Assembly (NCBI RefSeq): GCF_000003195.3
Contig: NC_012871.2
Coordinates: 53,038,843 to 53,102,842, forward strand
DNA length: 64,000 bases
DNA from: Sorghum bicolor
Taxonomy: Eukaryota; Streptophyta; Magnoliopsida; Poales; Poaceae
Reading direction: 5' to 3'
How positions within the stretch are numbered: position 1 is the stretch's first letter; the number at the start of each line of letters is the position of its first letter. Below are positions 8,721 through 19,661 of the stretch, in pieces. Made by a program: the position numbers and the translations under genes. The notes beneath the pieces are model-generated. The model was not told the origin of the DNA. It saw nothing but the letters and a program-made list of their open reading frames with translations, and searched no databases.

Positions 8721-11700
8721 TATAACACCCCAAAATTCTTATTTTGGGTTGTTATTTAAAAACACTAAATAAAATGAATGGTTTTAATATTTGGATAAAA
8801 TTTTCCAACAATAGTTTAGATTTCCATATATTTTTATCGAAGAAAAATGGTGCTTTTCAAATATTTTGGAATTAATTAGACGGGCTTTTGTTGATGTGAT
8901 GCTTGTCTATTCCTTGAGTTCATTGTTTTTTATGTGCTAAGTTTCAAAAATACGTTTAGACGTTGATAGATCCTTCCTAGAAATTTTTCAGACTTTTTTG
9001 AGACTTTTTCCTATTTTTCCTAGAGCAAAATCTAATTTTTAGATGCTCTAAAATTCTTTTCCATGGACTCTAAAAACTTTATTTGGATTCATCATCTCTC
9101 ATTCTGTCTCTACAAGTTTTCTCTAAATTTTTGGAGTTTCATAAATATTTTTCTAGAATTTAAAATGATTTTAGTTTTTTCTGAAATTATTTTGAACTGA
9201 AAATGAATTTATTAAAATCCCGAAATTATAAAAATACCTCATTTTTCCCGACCTCAAACCCTGCATATAAATATATGACGCCGTTCTACTTCTCGCGCTG
9301 ATCGCAAAAGTACAAACCCTATCTTGAGCCGCCACTTCGTTTGCCCTAGATCTAATGCCGAAGTTACACCGATGAACTTTTCCGGCGATCCTTCGGCGAG
9401 CGTTTATGGCCATCTCCGGCGTCTCTGGTGAAAACCGTCACTGCTGCAAGGTTTGTCTTGATCTCCTCTATGTCGTCATGCCTTCGTTTTGGCAAATACA
9501 CCGCCGTATGACCGTTTCTCCATTATTTTTCTTTTCCGATCATCTTTCCGATGAGCTTCACCATGGACAAGCTTGTTCTTCATCTCCGGCCGGCCACGAT
9601 GCTCTTCAGGCCAGCGATGCCGAGCCCGTGCCCCTCTCTGCTGGCCACCTTCCCGCCGACCCTCGCCCTAGCCCCTGCCCAGCAAGCTGGAGCAGAGGGT
9701 GCTGCTCGAGCAGGCAGGCCGCCGCCGGTCCTTGCAAGGTCATGCGGACCAGCCCAACTCCGCGTGGCCTGAATCCGCAGCGGTCTGGCACCTCCGACTA
9801 GCCGCCTACTGCCGCAGGACGAGGCCCCATCTCCCTTCCCCACCGTGTGCAGCAACCAGCATGTTGCCATGGCTGTGGTGGTACGAGAGTCCAAGGTAGA
9901 AGAAGATCTTAATTACAGAAGAATTGCCACTGCTCGTTTAATCTCTTTGGTTTAATCGTTTTAAGTCCGATTCGAGTCGTTCTAGTTGCGTTAGATTCAT
10001 GTCGTCGTGTTCTACGCAGTAGTGAAAATATTTATTATGCAACTTGTTTATACATTTATTAATTTAAATATAATTTGATTAATATTTATTTAATAGTTTT
10101 CCAATGAAAACTAATCTATGGTTATAATTTCATGTTTGTTGTGTCGGGTCGTACCGATGTAAGCTACGCACTAGCAGCGCCTTTATGTGTTTATAAATTT
10201 AATTATATGAATTTGATTCATGAATAATCAATTCTCTTCAAAATTAAAAGCAACTTAGTTATATACTTTAATCTTTAATAAAGAATACTAATATAATTAA
10301 TATGAACATAAATGACTTTTTAATTATGACTTGTTTAACCTCGAAATATATAGTGAATCGATTATTTGCGCTTGCATGTTTTACGCTTTTTAAAATTATA
10401 AATGCTTAAACGACTTTAATACTCTGAAGTATTTATAAATAAAAATAATATAATTCGGTTAATTCAACATTAGAATATTTCTTTGAAATGGTCAATCTTA
10501 TTTCATTAACTAAAATGATTTAAACTTATAGTCTCGTCTTCTCTGTTTTGTCACACGCATCTCATTAGATGTGTCCTCGCTAATGGTAGCGCTTTGTCGA
10601 TAGTTCCGCTTTTTGTCATTCTTGCGTTGTCTCGATCGTAGCAATAAGTTGTGTCGTTAGTGCGCTCTTTCAAAGTTTTTCTTGTGATTGATGTTTGTTC
10701 TTAGTCGTGATTGTTTGTTTGTCTATTTGTGTTGCTTGGTTGCTACGAGTAGAAGCGTGGTTCGTCAACAGTGAAGACCAGGAGCTGAGGACCGACAGTT
10801 GCGGTAGAAGCTAAAAGATCAGAAGATAGAAGCCAAAGAATTCTGAGTAGTTGTACACTGGGAATTAAGGCAAGTGCAGGCACCCTTTGATCATATTGTA
10901 CCTATGAACTTTAAATACATTTACTTTCCATTGCATGTGTCTTAATTCTGCAAACCCTAAGGACCTGACTAGTCTTCTACTATATTTCTTGTACTCCTAG
11001 GTTTTATACATGGGTAGAATAGTAAACAGTAGTTATGCTTAGCTGCTCTGCTCATCTATTCCATATAATAAATGAAAGTAAATAATCTTGCCTAATGAAT
11101 TCTTTAATGATGATTAATGTTTAAATGATGAACAATGGTCACTTCGGTGATGGAGATGTTGCGGTGCTTGCGAGCATCGTGGTTTGGTTGAGGAAAGAGG
11201 GAGCGGGTACTGTTGGTTGGCCCGGTTGCCGGGCGTACCCGTCTTTGCTCTCCGTAAGGACTTAGTCATGGAGCGGCCCCCTGGGACATACAGTGCAGCT
11301 CCAAGCTACATGGCTCTGGCTTGACTAATTAGCAGGACCTCCACTAGTTGGGTGTTACTTTCCGGGTAGGCGTCAGGAAGTAACTTGGGTAATAAATATT
11401 AAGTTGTCGGTTGATCGGTATGCCATGGCTATGGGTATCGACTGCCGAGCGCCCCGGCCAAAACTTACGAGTGGCATCCTATTAGTTGGACCCTGTGAAA
11501 GGTCTCGTAGTGAAACCCTGCCTGCTCACCTTGGTAGTGTTTTGGGGAGTCGCAACCCCGGGCAAATGGGAATCACGACTTGGAGTGAAAGCGCATACCT
11601 CTGCAGAGTGTAAAACTGATATATCAGCCGTGCTCACGGTCACGAGTGGCCCAGACCCTCACTTGATGAGCAAATTGGATTCACTGGATACTTGGAGGCG

Positions 11701-12408
11701 AAACTTGGTTGAGGTTGCTACCTCGTGCTTTGGCGGAATGGCTATTCCGTGTTGGCAGGATTGCTATCCTGTGTTCTTAAATGGGATTGCTATCCCATGG
11801 CTTTAATGGGGTTGCCACCCCGAGTTACTATCCGAGGTTGCTACCTCGGTGATCTTAATAATAATAGTAATTATAATGATGACTAATAATATTGCTAATT
11901 AACCTTCATCTAAATAAGGGTTGGGATGCTCTACTCACAACTAGTAATAGGTTGTTTAATAATAAAGTTGTAATAAAAGTTTACCAACTAAAAAGCTCAC
12001 CTGTAGTCAAACAGTGTCAGCTTTTCCTTTGATTAAGCCTTGCATGTCATTATACTTTCTGCATGTACTTGTTGAGTTCGACATGAACTCACCCTTGCTA
12101 TTTCCCCCACACCCCAGTGTGTAGTAAAGTGCTGCTCAGAAGAAGGATAAATATGTCATGAAGTTTTCTAGAAGTATATCAGAAGTGCTTGGTGTACGGA
12201 GCCCCCAGTCAACCGTCCCTGAGAAGAATGGAGCCTAAGAAGTTTAGCTACTGTTTCCGCGTACTCTGATGTTTGTAAGTGTCAATATAAATATGTTTTC
12301 TACTATATATAACATTGTTTCCGATATTTCTATTCTTTTGTTATATGTGTGGACTTCCTGGGCACACATATGACGACTCTGGTCTTATTTTAAAACCAGG
12401 GTGTGACA
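8721..12408 (+). repeat. long (3.7 kb) gypsy LTR beginning TATAACACCCC
   Basis: It starts TATAACACCCC at 8721 and ends GGGTGTGACA at 12408. It is followed at once by AATGATATCAGAGC, a degraded primer-binding site complementary to initiator tRNA-Met, so it is a 5' LTR of a plus-strand element of the Del/Tekay type (lineage inferred from the LTR ends and primer site). It is mostly AT-rich, with a GC-rich block at about 9550-9900 and a hairpin-rich region at 11130-11850. ORFs inside the GC block overlap on both strands and show no recognisable domain. The body of the element after the primer site is gone, replaced by element B. Confidence 0.7.
11139..11849 (+). repeat. array of short hairpins with covarying stems and TGCT-like loops
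   Basis: Six small inverted repeats occur close together at 11711-11724 (GAGGT/ACCTC), 11734-11749 (CGGAAT/ATTCCG), 11756-11771 (CAGGAT/ATCCTG), 11781-11798 (ATGGGAT/ATCCCAT), 11808-11821 (GGGGT/ACCCC) and 11832-11849 (CCGAGGT/ACCTCGG). The four-base loops are TGCT, GGCT, TGCT, TGCT, TGCC and TGCT. Stems differ in sequence but each pairs perfectly. Further upstream are TCAC-TTCG-GTGA (11139-11150), GGTGCT-TGCG-AGCATC (11163-11178) and GCCCGG-TTG-CCGGGC (11220-11234). All lie in the 3' part of the LTR, probably transcribed. Confidence 0.8.
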
Positions 12409-12489
12409 GGAATGATATCAGAGCAATGTTGACTGTAGGACATATGCCTAGATAGCACTAGACAATTTTTAAAGCTTATTTTGAGATAA
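12409..12489 (+). other. primer-binding-site remnant and leader of the long-LTR element
   Basis: TGATATCAGAGC near 12413 differs by one base from the plant initiator tRNA-Met complement TGGTATCAGAGC used by many Del/Tekay and copia elements. About 60 bases of leader follow before element B sequence starts. Nothing further of this element was seen in the window. Confidence 0.6.
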
Positions 12490-13615
12490 AACACCTAGAA
12501 TTAGGGATTGATCTAACAGAATTCCACGAGTTTTGTTGTTTATCTGTTTCTGCAGGGGGTTATCAGGAAATAAGGAAGAAAGGCCCACATGTTGGGATTA
12601 CATAGAGATATTAACGCACCGCACAATTTTCTACCATCTAGAAGACTCCAGAAGCCATGGGAACGAACGGGAAGGTGATCGGGCCCGGGGGCAGGGCGCC
12701 CGCCCTGGAGTTGTGACCAATCCCATCCAACTTCGCGGATCACGCTCCACCGACCTAAAGGATCGAGGATAACCGTTCAATCAATGTCGGTTTGATCTGA
12801 CGGCCCACGTTTACCTAAGGGGACTATATAAGCAGACCCCCTAGCCCTTGGAGGAGGAGAAGTTCATCATAGAGTTGAGAGGTGCCCTCGAAGGATAACC
12901 TCTCCTCTAAATAGACTTAGGGCTTAGCATCTAATGTGAGTAGACTAGATCTACTAGATTGAGAGAGTTAGAGTGGAGGTGTAGATCGGAGGAAGCTCGA
13001 CCTGTCGGTGTCTACTCCGAGGTTGTACCTGCGGGATCAAGTCTTCTAACCCGAGGCTTGCTCCTAGGATTCTTCAGTATTTCGACTTCTAAATTCTAGT
13101 AAGTTCTTGTTTTATTGTTCTTTGGTTTATGAGTTTACTTTGATCTCTTCGCGTAGAGTTTAGAGTAATCATCTCTAGCGTAAACGTGGTGTTTAGGCTA
13201 GGATACTCATAGATATCCCCTGACTAGCTGGACCGTGGTAGTAGCGAGGAACGTGACATTTCCGAGTTACCTTTGCAGCCCATATCCCGTTAGTAGGATC
13301 AATAGGGTTTATAGGTGCGGGTTGAACATCCTCTGTGGTGTCTAGATTCCGTAAGTCTCCCCGACAGAACAGTAGATTATCCTTACCAAGGTTAGAACAA
13401 GATTACGGTTGTAGTCTTCTCTATACATCACTCACATCGAGAAACATTCTTTGTAGCCTAAAGGTTAGTAGTAGTAGACTGGGTTAGTCAGATGCACTCT
13501 TTCTCCTAGTGGTAAAAATATAAATACGATACTCTGGATAACATCCCGGGTGAAGTGCTCACCGATATCCGTGCGCTTGCGGATAAATTCCTTATTGCGT
13601 TCCCAAATATCAACA
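12490..13615 (+). repeat. 5' LTR of element B (5'-truncated)
   Basis: It aligns with 31535-32676 of the 3' LTR and ends ATATCAACA at 13615. The first ~66 bases present in the 3' LTR (from TGTTGACGG) are missing and the sequence joins the leader of the long-LTR element. A TATA box (CTATATAAGC) is at about 12824-12833. It contains one GGGCGCCCGCCC module at 12694-12705, where the 3' LTR has two. Confidence 0.85.
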
Positions 13616-13623
13616 AGCATTTC

Positions 13624-13641
13624 TGGCGCCGTTGCCGGGGA
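13624..13641 (+). promoter_or_regulatory. primer-binding site, tRNA-Asp type
   Basis: TGGCGCCGTTGCCGGGGA is an 18-base match to the complement of the 3' end of plant tRNA-Asp including its CCA, which is the usual primer of Athila elements. It lies 8 bases after the LTR end. Confidence 0.85.
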
Positions 13642-13746
13642 GAAAGACGGTTTGCTGAGATAACCTTGAGTCTTACTACTAGCTTGTATCTATACTTTTA
13701 TCTTTTCTTATCCTTTTATATTCTTTATTTTCTTCACACTTACCTT

Positions 13747-15253
13747 ATGAAAAACCAAGATTCTAAATCAATCTATCAATTTGCAACACCTTTGGAAACT
13801 GACCTTTTACCATGGGAGTCGTCATAGCCTATACAAACATCCCAGTATAGGTTAAGTTCCAGGTTAATTGCCATGATTCAAAACCTATCTTTTTTCAGGA
13901 AAGGAAGACGAAAACCCTTACCTTCATATTAGAGATTTTGAGCAAACATGTGATTGTCTTCGCATTGAAGGCATTTCTGATAAAACTTTACGTTGGAAGC
14001 ATTTTCATTTTTCTTTAAGGGGAGAAGCTAGACAATGGTATAATCAGAAGGTAAGTCAACAACGAGGTGAATGGGGACTTTTACGAGCCAACTTTTGCCT
14101 AGATTTTTATTCCCTCGACCGTATTGGCAACCTTAGACTTGAAGTCCTATCTTTTAAACAAAAAGATAATGAAACTTTAGGAAAATCCTGGAAACGTTTT
14201 TCTGATCTTTTAGAATCTGGTCCAAACCTTAATCTTGAAGACCCTGTTCTTTTATTTCACTTTTTTCGAGGTCTTCAGAAAAATCACAAACAAATGCTAC
14301 ATACAATGTCTAGAGGTTCTTTCTTTCACATCCCTACTGATGATGCTAGAGTGATCCTAGATAGAATCCTAGAAGCTGAGATGGATAATACCCTTCATGA
14401 TGAAACCCACGAAGCCGAAGTAGACACTCTACCAAATTCTCCATCTACTTTAGCTATCCCAAGTTCTGAGCCACAGAAGGAAGAAATTCCACCACCTGAT
14501 TTCATGCTGGATATAGAATCTGATCTTTTTGCCGATTTTGGAAACATTTCAAACTATCATTCTATCGACAGACCCCAAAACGGCCATTTTAGCATTTGTT
14601 TGCCAACTGAACATCAATTGAGAGAGCTTATCACAGTCATGAGTAGCGAATGGATGGAGGAGTCAGAGCTTTCCTCTGATGTGATCCGTTTGGACACACC
14701 TCCTATAACTATACGCTGTGCTTATGACTCTAATCAATTTGATGCTCTCTATAATCCTGTTGTGGGGATTAATATCATGTCTGAATCTTTTCCACTTAAA
14801 TTATTTAAAAATTTTGCCTTAACCCCCAGAACAAAGGTCATAAAGGAATCTTCGGGACAATTAGTCCCCAGTCTTAGAATTATTAATGTCCTACCCCTTA
14901 TGGTAGAAGGCTCCATGGTTCATTTGAACTTCTATATCTTTGATACATGGGACTTCGACCTGTTGATAGGACAACCTTTTAGAAGACTCCTTTATGAAGG
15001 TCATACTGGAAAGCTACACATTTCTTTTGGAAAAACGTTTAAATTTCCAATAACAATCTCACACTCCTTAAATAATAAGGCTGAGTCATATCTTTTGCCT
15101 GATCCTATGGAGGAGGTAAAGGCTGCATCTCTAGAGCTTTTAGAAGAACTAGACTTAGAAGACGAAGCTCCTTTCTTCATAGAAGAAGAAGCTGAACCAT
15201 CTGAACCTGAACCTTTAGACGAGTTTGCAGAAACGCCTAGACCTCCCATATAG
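13747..15253 (+). pseudogene. gag-protease region of element B
   Basis: A Gag-like reading frame is open from about 13898 to a TAG at 15251-15253. It contains the retrotransposon gag core (RWKHFHFSLRGEARQWYNQ onward), which packages element RNA. An acidic linker follows, then a protease-like domain whose expected D-S/T-G is not evident (LYNPVVGINIM). A short N-terminal piece begins at ATG 13747 (MKNQDSKSIYQF) but stops at 13825-13827; a pyrimidine-rich TTTTTTCAG at 13890-13898 before the gag frame could be a splice acceptor joining them, which I cannot prove. The TAG at 15251 is in frame with pol, so gag and pol were probably one ORF. Confidence 0.7.
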
Positions 15254-18140
15254 CTTAAAGCTTTACCACCCGGTCTTATCTATACTTTCCTAAACAATAA
15301 TCCAGAGTTTCCTGTGATCATTAGTGATAAACTCACTCAGAAGCAAACTCTGCGTTTGATGACCATTCTTGAAAAACATCACTCAGTTTTTGGCTACTCA
15401 CTCCAAGATCTTACAGGAATCAGTCCTATGATTTGTACCCATCGTATTCCGACAGATCCTTCTGTTTCACCTTCTCGAGAGCCCCAACGTAGACTTAACA
15501 ACGCGATGAGAGAGGTAGTTAAAAAGGAAGTTATAAAGTTGCTGCATGCAGGGATTATATATCCTGTGCCGCACAGTGAGTGGGTGAGCCCAGTTCAAGT
15601 TGTGCCTAAAAAGGGAGGCATGACTGTCATTATGAATGAAAAGAATGAGCTAATTCCACAACGCACCGTCACAGGGTGGCGGATGTGCATAGACTATAGA
15701 AAACTGAACAAAGCCACAAGAAAGGATCATTTTTCTTTACCTTTCATAGATGAGATGCTAGAGCGATTATCGAACCATTCGTTCTTCTGTTTCTTAGATG
15801 AATATTCAGGGTACCACCAGATCTCGATCCATCCCGATGATCAAAGCAAAACCACTTTTACATGCCCATACGGAACTTAAGCTTACCGTAGAATGTCTTT
15901 TGGGTTATGTAATGCACCAGCTTCTTTTCAAAGATGCATGATGTCTATATTTTCTGATATGATTGAAGAGATTATGGAAGTTTTCATGGATGATTTCTCT
16001 GTTTATGGACAAACTTTTGATAGTTGTCTTGAAAACTTAGACAAGGTTTTGCAAAGATGTGAAGAAAAGCACTTAGTCCTTAATTGGGAAAAATGTCATT
16101 TTATGGTTAGGGAAGGAATAGTGCTGGGACACTTAGTGTCTGAAAGAGGTATTGAGGTAGACAAAGCTAAGATTGAAGTAATTGAACAACTACCTCCACC
16201 TGTGAATATAAAAGGAATTCGAAGCTTTCTTGGCCATGCTGGTTTTTATCGCAGATTCATAAAAGATTTTTCATTTATTGCTAGACCACTTACTCTCTTG
16301 CTAGCCAAGGATGCTCCTTTCGAATTTGATGATGCATGCCTAACATCTTTCAATTTATTAAAGAATGCACTCATCTCTGCACCAATCATTCAACCCCCTA
16401 ATTGGTCGTTGCCTTTTGAAATTATGTGTGATGCTAGTGATTATGCTGTGGGGGTAGTTTTGGGACAAACTAAAAATAAGAAGCATCATGCAATTGCTTA
16501 TGCCAGTAAAACTTTGACAGGAGCTCAACTTAATTATGCAACCACTGAAAAAGAGCTTATGGCTGTTGTCTTTGCCATTGATAAATTTAGATCTTATTTA
16601 GTTGGAGCTAAAATAATTGTTTACACTGATCATGCTGCACTAAAATATCTGCTCACTAAAAAAGATGCTAAACCTTGCCTGATTAGATGGATTTTATTAC
16701 TTCAAGAATTTGACTTAGAAATAAAAGATAAAAAGGGAGTAGAAAATTCTGTTGTTGATCACTTGTCTAGAATGTATTTTAAGAATCCACAGGAAACCCC
16801 CATCAATGATTCACTCCGGGATGACATGCTCTACAGGATTAACAGGTCTGACCCCTGGTATGCAGATATTGTTAATTTTATGGTTTTAGGGTATGTACCA
16901 CCAGGAGCGAACAAGAAGAAGCTTATTCACGAAAGTCGTTCACATATATGGGATGAGCCATACCTCTTCTGAGTATGCTCTGATGGCTTACTCAGGAGGT
17001 GTGTGACCACTGAGGAAGGATGGAAGATCATCGACAGGTGTCATTCATCACCATATGGAGGTCATTATGGAGCATTCTGTACACATTCAAAGATCTGGCA
17101 GTGTGAATTCTACTGGCCTACAATGTATGAAGACACGACGCAATATATCAGAAGATATGGGCCATGTCAAAGGCACGGAAACATAAACACGAGGGATGCC
17201 ATGCCACTCACCAACAACCTACAGATTGAGCTCTTTGATGTCTAGGGAATAGATTACATGGGTCCATTTCCCCCATCAAAGAAGTGTGAGTACATCTTGG
17301 TGGCAGTTGGCTACGTCTCCAAGTGGGTAGAGGCACTACCTTGCAAGCACGCCGACAACATCAGTTCAAAGAGGATGTTTGAAGAAGTTATATTTCCAAC
17401 ATTTGGAATTCCTTGAGTAGTGATAAGTGATGGAGGAGCACACTTCATCGACAAACGCTTCAAGCAATATCTATCAAAACATGGAATCCGTCACAACGTC
17501 GCTACCTCCTACCATCCTCAGACAAGTGGCCAAACAGAGACTTCCAACAAGCAAATCAAGAATATTCTTCAAAAGACAGTCAATGAAATGGGAACGGCAT
17601 GGAAGGACAAGTTACCTGATGCACTCTGGGCATACCGGACAGCATACAAAACCCCAATTGGAATGTCCCCATACTAATTGGTGTACGGGAAGACTTGCCA
17701 CCTACTTGTTGAACTAGAATTCAAAGCACACTGGGTCATAAGGAGATGGAATATGGACCTAGATGTCGCTGGAGATCATAGAAGAATGCAACTATCAGAA
17801 TTGGAAGAATGGCGAGAGAAAGCATATCACAATTCGAAGATCTATAAAGAAAGAGTCAAAAGGTGGTATGACAAGAGGATCAAGAAGAAGGAGTTCGCAC
17901 CCGGAGATAAGGTATTACTTTTTAATTCTAGGGTGAAGCTTTTCGGGCATGGAAAACTCCGAAGTAAATGGGAAGGACCATTCAAGGTAATCAATTCATC
18001 ATCCCACGGAGCTATCACACTTCAAAATCACGAAGGACGTTATTCAAGGTAAATGGTCAACGTCTTAAATTATTTTTAGAGCCCAATAAAGAACTAGAAG
18101 AGATAGACGTGATCCATTTTTACCTTCCTATGGAAAATTA
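15254..18140 (+). pseudogene. pol (RT, RNase H, integrase) of element B with multiple stops
   Basis: Reverse transcriptase spans about 15440-16100, with the catalytic FMDD box in [11 protein letters not shown]. RNase H is at about 16400-16780 ([25 protein letters not shown]). The integrase HHCC finger is at 17030-17180 (HSSPYGGHYG, CQRHG). The integrase core has ISDGG and [12 protein letters not shown], and the C-terminal domain runs to about 18140. In-frame stops are at 15878-15880 (in the YGT-AYRR region), 16970-16972, 17243-17245 (a Trp codon turned TAG), 17414-17416 (CGA to TGA in GIPRVV) and 17675-17677 (CAA to TAA in PYQLVYG). A frameshift near 18035-18045 disrupts the end. Several breaks fit C-to-T or G-to-A change. 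Not functional. Confidence 0.85.
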
Positions 18141-18501
18141 GAGCTCGACCTTTTTAATCTGACGTTTTTGGGCCACGTATATATATTCCTAATAAAGTCT
18201 GCATCTAGAAGCACGCTCGAGGAAGTGGGTCCGCAGAGGGGCCAAGCACAGGGCGGGCGCCCAGCCCCTGCCCCCTCTCAGTCCCGTTCTCCTCTGTCAC
18301 GGTAAACACATTTATGGAAAACCAAATAATCCTTCAGAAGGAAAGTTTCGCACGCACGGCGGCGAGAGTAGCCCGAGCAAACCCTAGAGGCACTTTTTGA
18401 CCCCTATATAAACAGACCCCTGACATCAGTTTTCAAACACCAATTCATTCAAGCCTTCTCTCCTTCTCCAATTAGAGCTTGCTTAGTCCCTCGCTGCTCC
18501 A
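18141..18501 (+). promoter_or_regulatory. spacer with candidate promoter of the element B extra ORF
   Basis: It contains a GGGCGGGCGCCC module near 18251-18262, related to the LTR module of this element, a TATA box TATATAAA at 18405-18412, and a CT-rich leader to the ATG at 18502 (90 bases downstream). The layout matches that of element A at 834-1309, which supports an internal promoter for the extra ORF. No coding sequence. Confidence 0.5.
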
Positions 18502-18878
18502 ATGGCTGAAGAGTTCCACGACGATTGGGAAGTCGTCCCCTACGACCTCAACAAGAAGCCCAAGGAAGACCCCGACACCCACGCTCTCGTCCCGGCCAAC
18601 ACAGAGCGACAGCTAGAAGCCAAGCCATTACGCCAGCACAGCTCCGCCCAATCCTACCATGCTCAACTAGTTCTCACCGCATCACCGCAGCCCCTACTTC
18701 TCAAAGGACCATCAGCCAAGAAGGAGGCCACCATCAAGGTGCCAGCCGGCACAAGGATCCTTCCACCTAGACCCAATGAGAAGGTCGTTGGAGTCAAGAC
18801 CAACCGGAGCGGCGAGATCAGCATCATCCGCCACACTACGGAGGAAGAGAGGCCTTACTTTGAGGGGATTAGAGCAGC
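18502..18878 (+). pseudogene. extra ORF of element B, 5' part (split by T1)
   Basis: The ORF starts MAEEFHDDWEVVPYDLNKKP and runs about 125 codons before T1 inserts at 18879. It is Pro/Lys-rich with no recognised domain, signal peptide or membrane segment. The reading track continues into T1 only by chance. The 3' part resumes after the T1 target duplication at 29973-30184. Position and style match the extra ORF of element A. Function unknown. Confidence 0.6.
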
Positions 18879-19613
18879 TGTTGACACCATTTTTGGACAC
18901 GTGTCTCTGGACACACATCTGGAGGTAATGGGGTGTAAATCGGCAGGAGGAGAGATAATGACTAATTTACAGGAGAATTACCGATGAGGGGTGATGCCGA
19001 TTGGCAAACAGTCGAATATGACCAAGTCCAGGAGTGGCAATGCGATCATGCCGATTACCAGCACTGATGGTTGCCGATGACTGAGAAAGGCGGTCTGCCG
19101 ATGATTCTGAAGAAAAGCGCAGGAATTGCCGATTGACTCGGGATGGTATGCCGATCGGTCGTGGAGGGTAGTTTGATGTTTTCCTTAGTTATTAGAGTCT
19201 ATTTTGTATATGGATTCTGTTTATTTTTGGAATTCGAGTCCTAGTCGTGTCTGGTTGTAACTCTTTTGATCAGGTATAAATGTAGACCCCATAGCAATGT
19301 AATGAGGGATCTATCAATCAATCAAACACAAGTTTTTACACCTATTCCAACATCTACTTTTTCGACGACTTTGTCATCTTGCATATTTTCTCTTTTACTA
19401 TGAGTTCTTAGGAATTTGTCGAGTCAACCTCGACGAGTTCTCAAGTTCCGCGTGAGCACCTCTTGGCCGTGACATCCGGGCGCATCGCTGTTGTCGGGAC
19501 CAAAGTGTTCAAGTTACCACCTTTGTCGATTGTAAGGTAAAATCAGCTGGCACGCCTTAACGTTAAATCGGGTATTAGCCCTTTGTGTTTGCAGATCTAC
19601 TTTTGCACCAACA
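18879..19613 (+). repeat. 5' LTR of T1
   Basis: TGTTGACACC...ACCAACA. It contains TGCCGAT at 19049, 19072 and 19096, a 23-24-base pitch that recurs in the other LTRs of the family. TATA-like GGTATAAAT is near 19275. The end shows the conserved TTTGCAGATCTACTTTTGCA before ACCAACA. Confidence 0.9.
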
Positions 19614-19620
19614 CATCTTT

Positions 19621-19638
19621 TGGCACACCTAATGAGAC
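19621..19638 (+). promoter_or_regulatory. decayed primer-binding site of T1
   Basis: TGGCACACCTAATGAGAC lies 7 bases after the LTR. The intact T2 counterpart reads TGGCACGCCCAGTGGGAC. The four differences are all C-to-T or G-to-A, as expected of deaminated methylcytosine. Tat elements are usually primed by tRNA-Arg; I did not verify the match. Confidence 0.6.
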
Positions 19639-19661
19639 CAAGATTCAAGATCAAGATCAAC

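Noticed and set aside
9406..9899. Overlapping ORFs of 60-131 codons on both strands in a GC-rich block
   Set aside because: They lie inside the 3.7 kb LTR, overlap each other in several frames, and show no domain; high GC content alone creates such open frames.
12533..12772. 79-codon ORF repeated at 31578-31760
   Set aside because: It is present in both LTRs of element B simply because they are copies; it spans the LTR upstream of its TATA box and has no domain.
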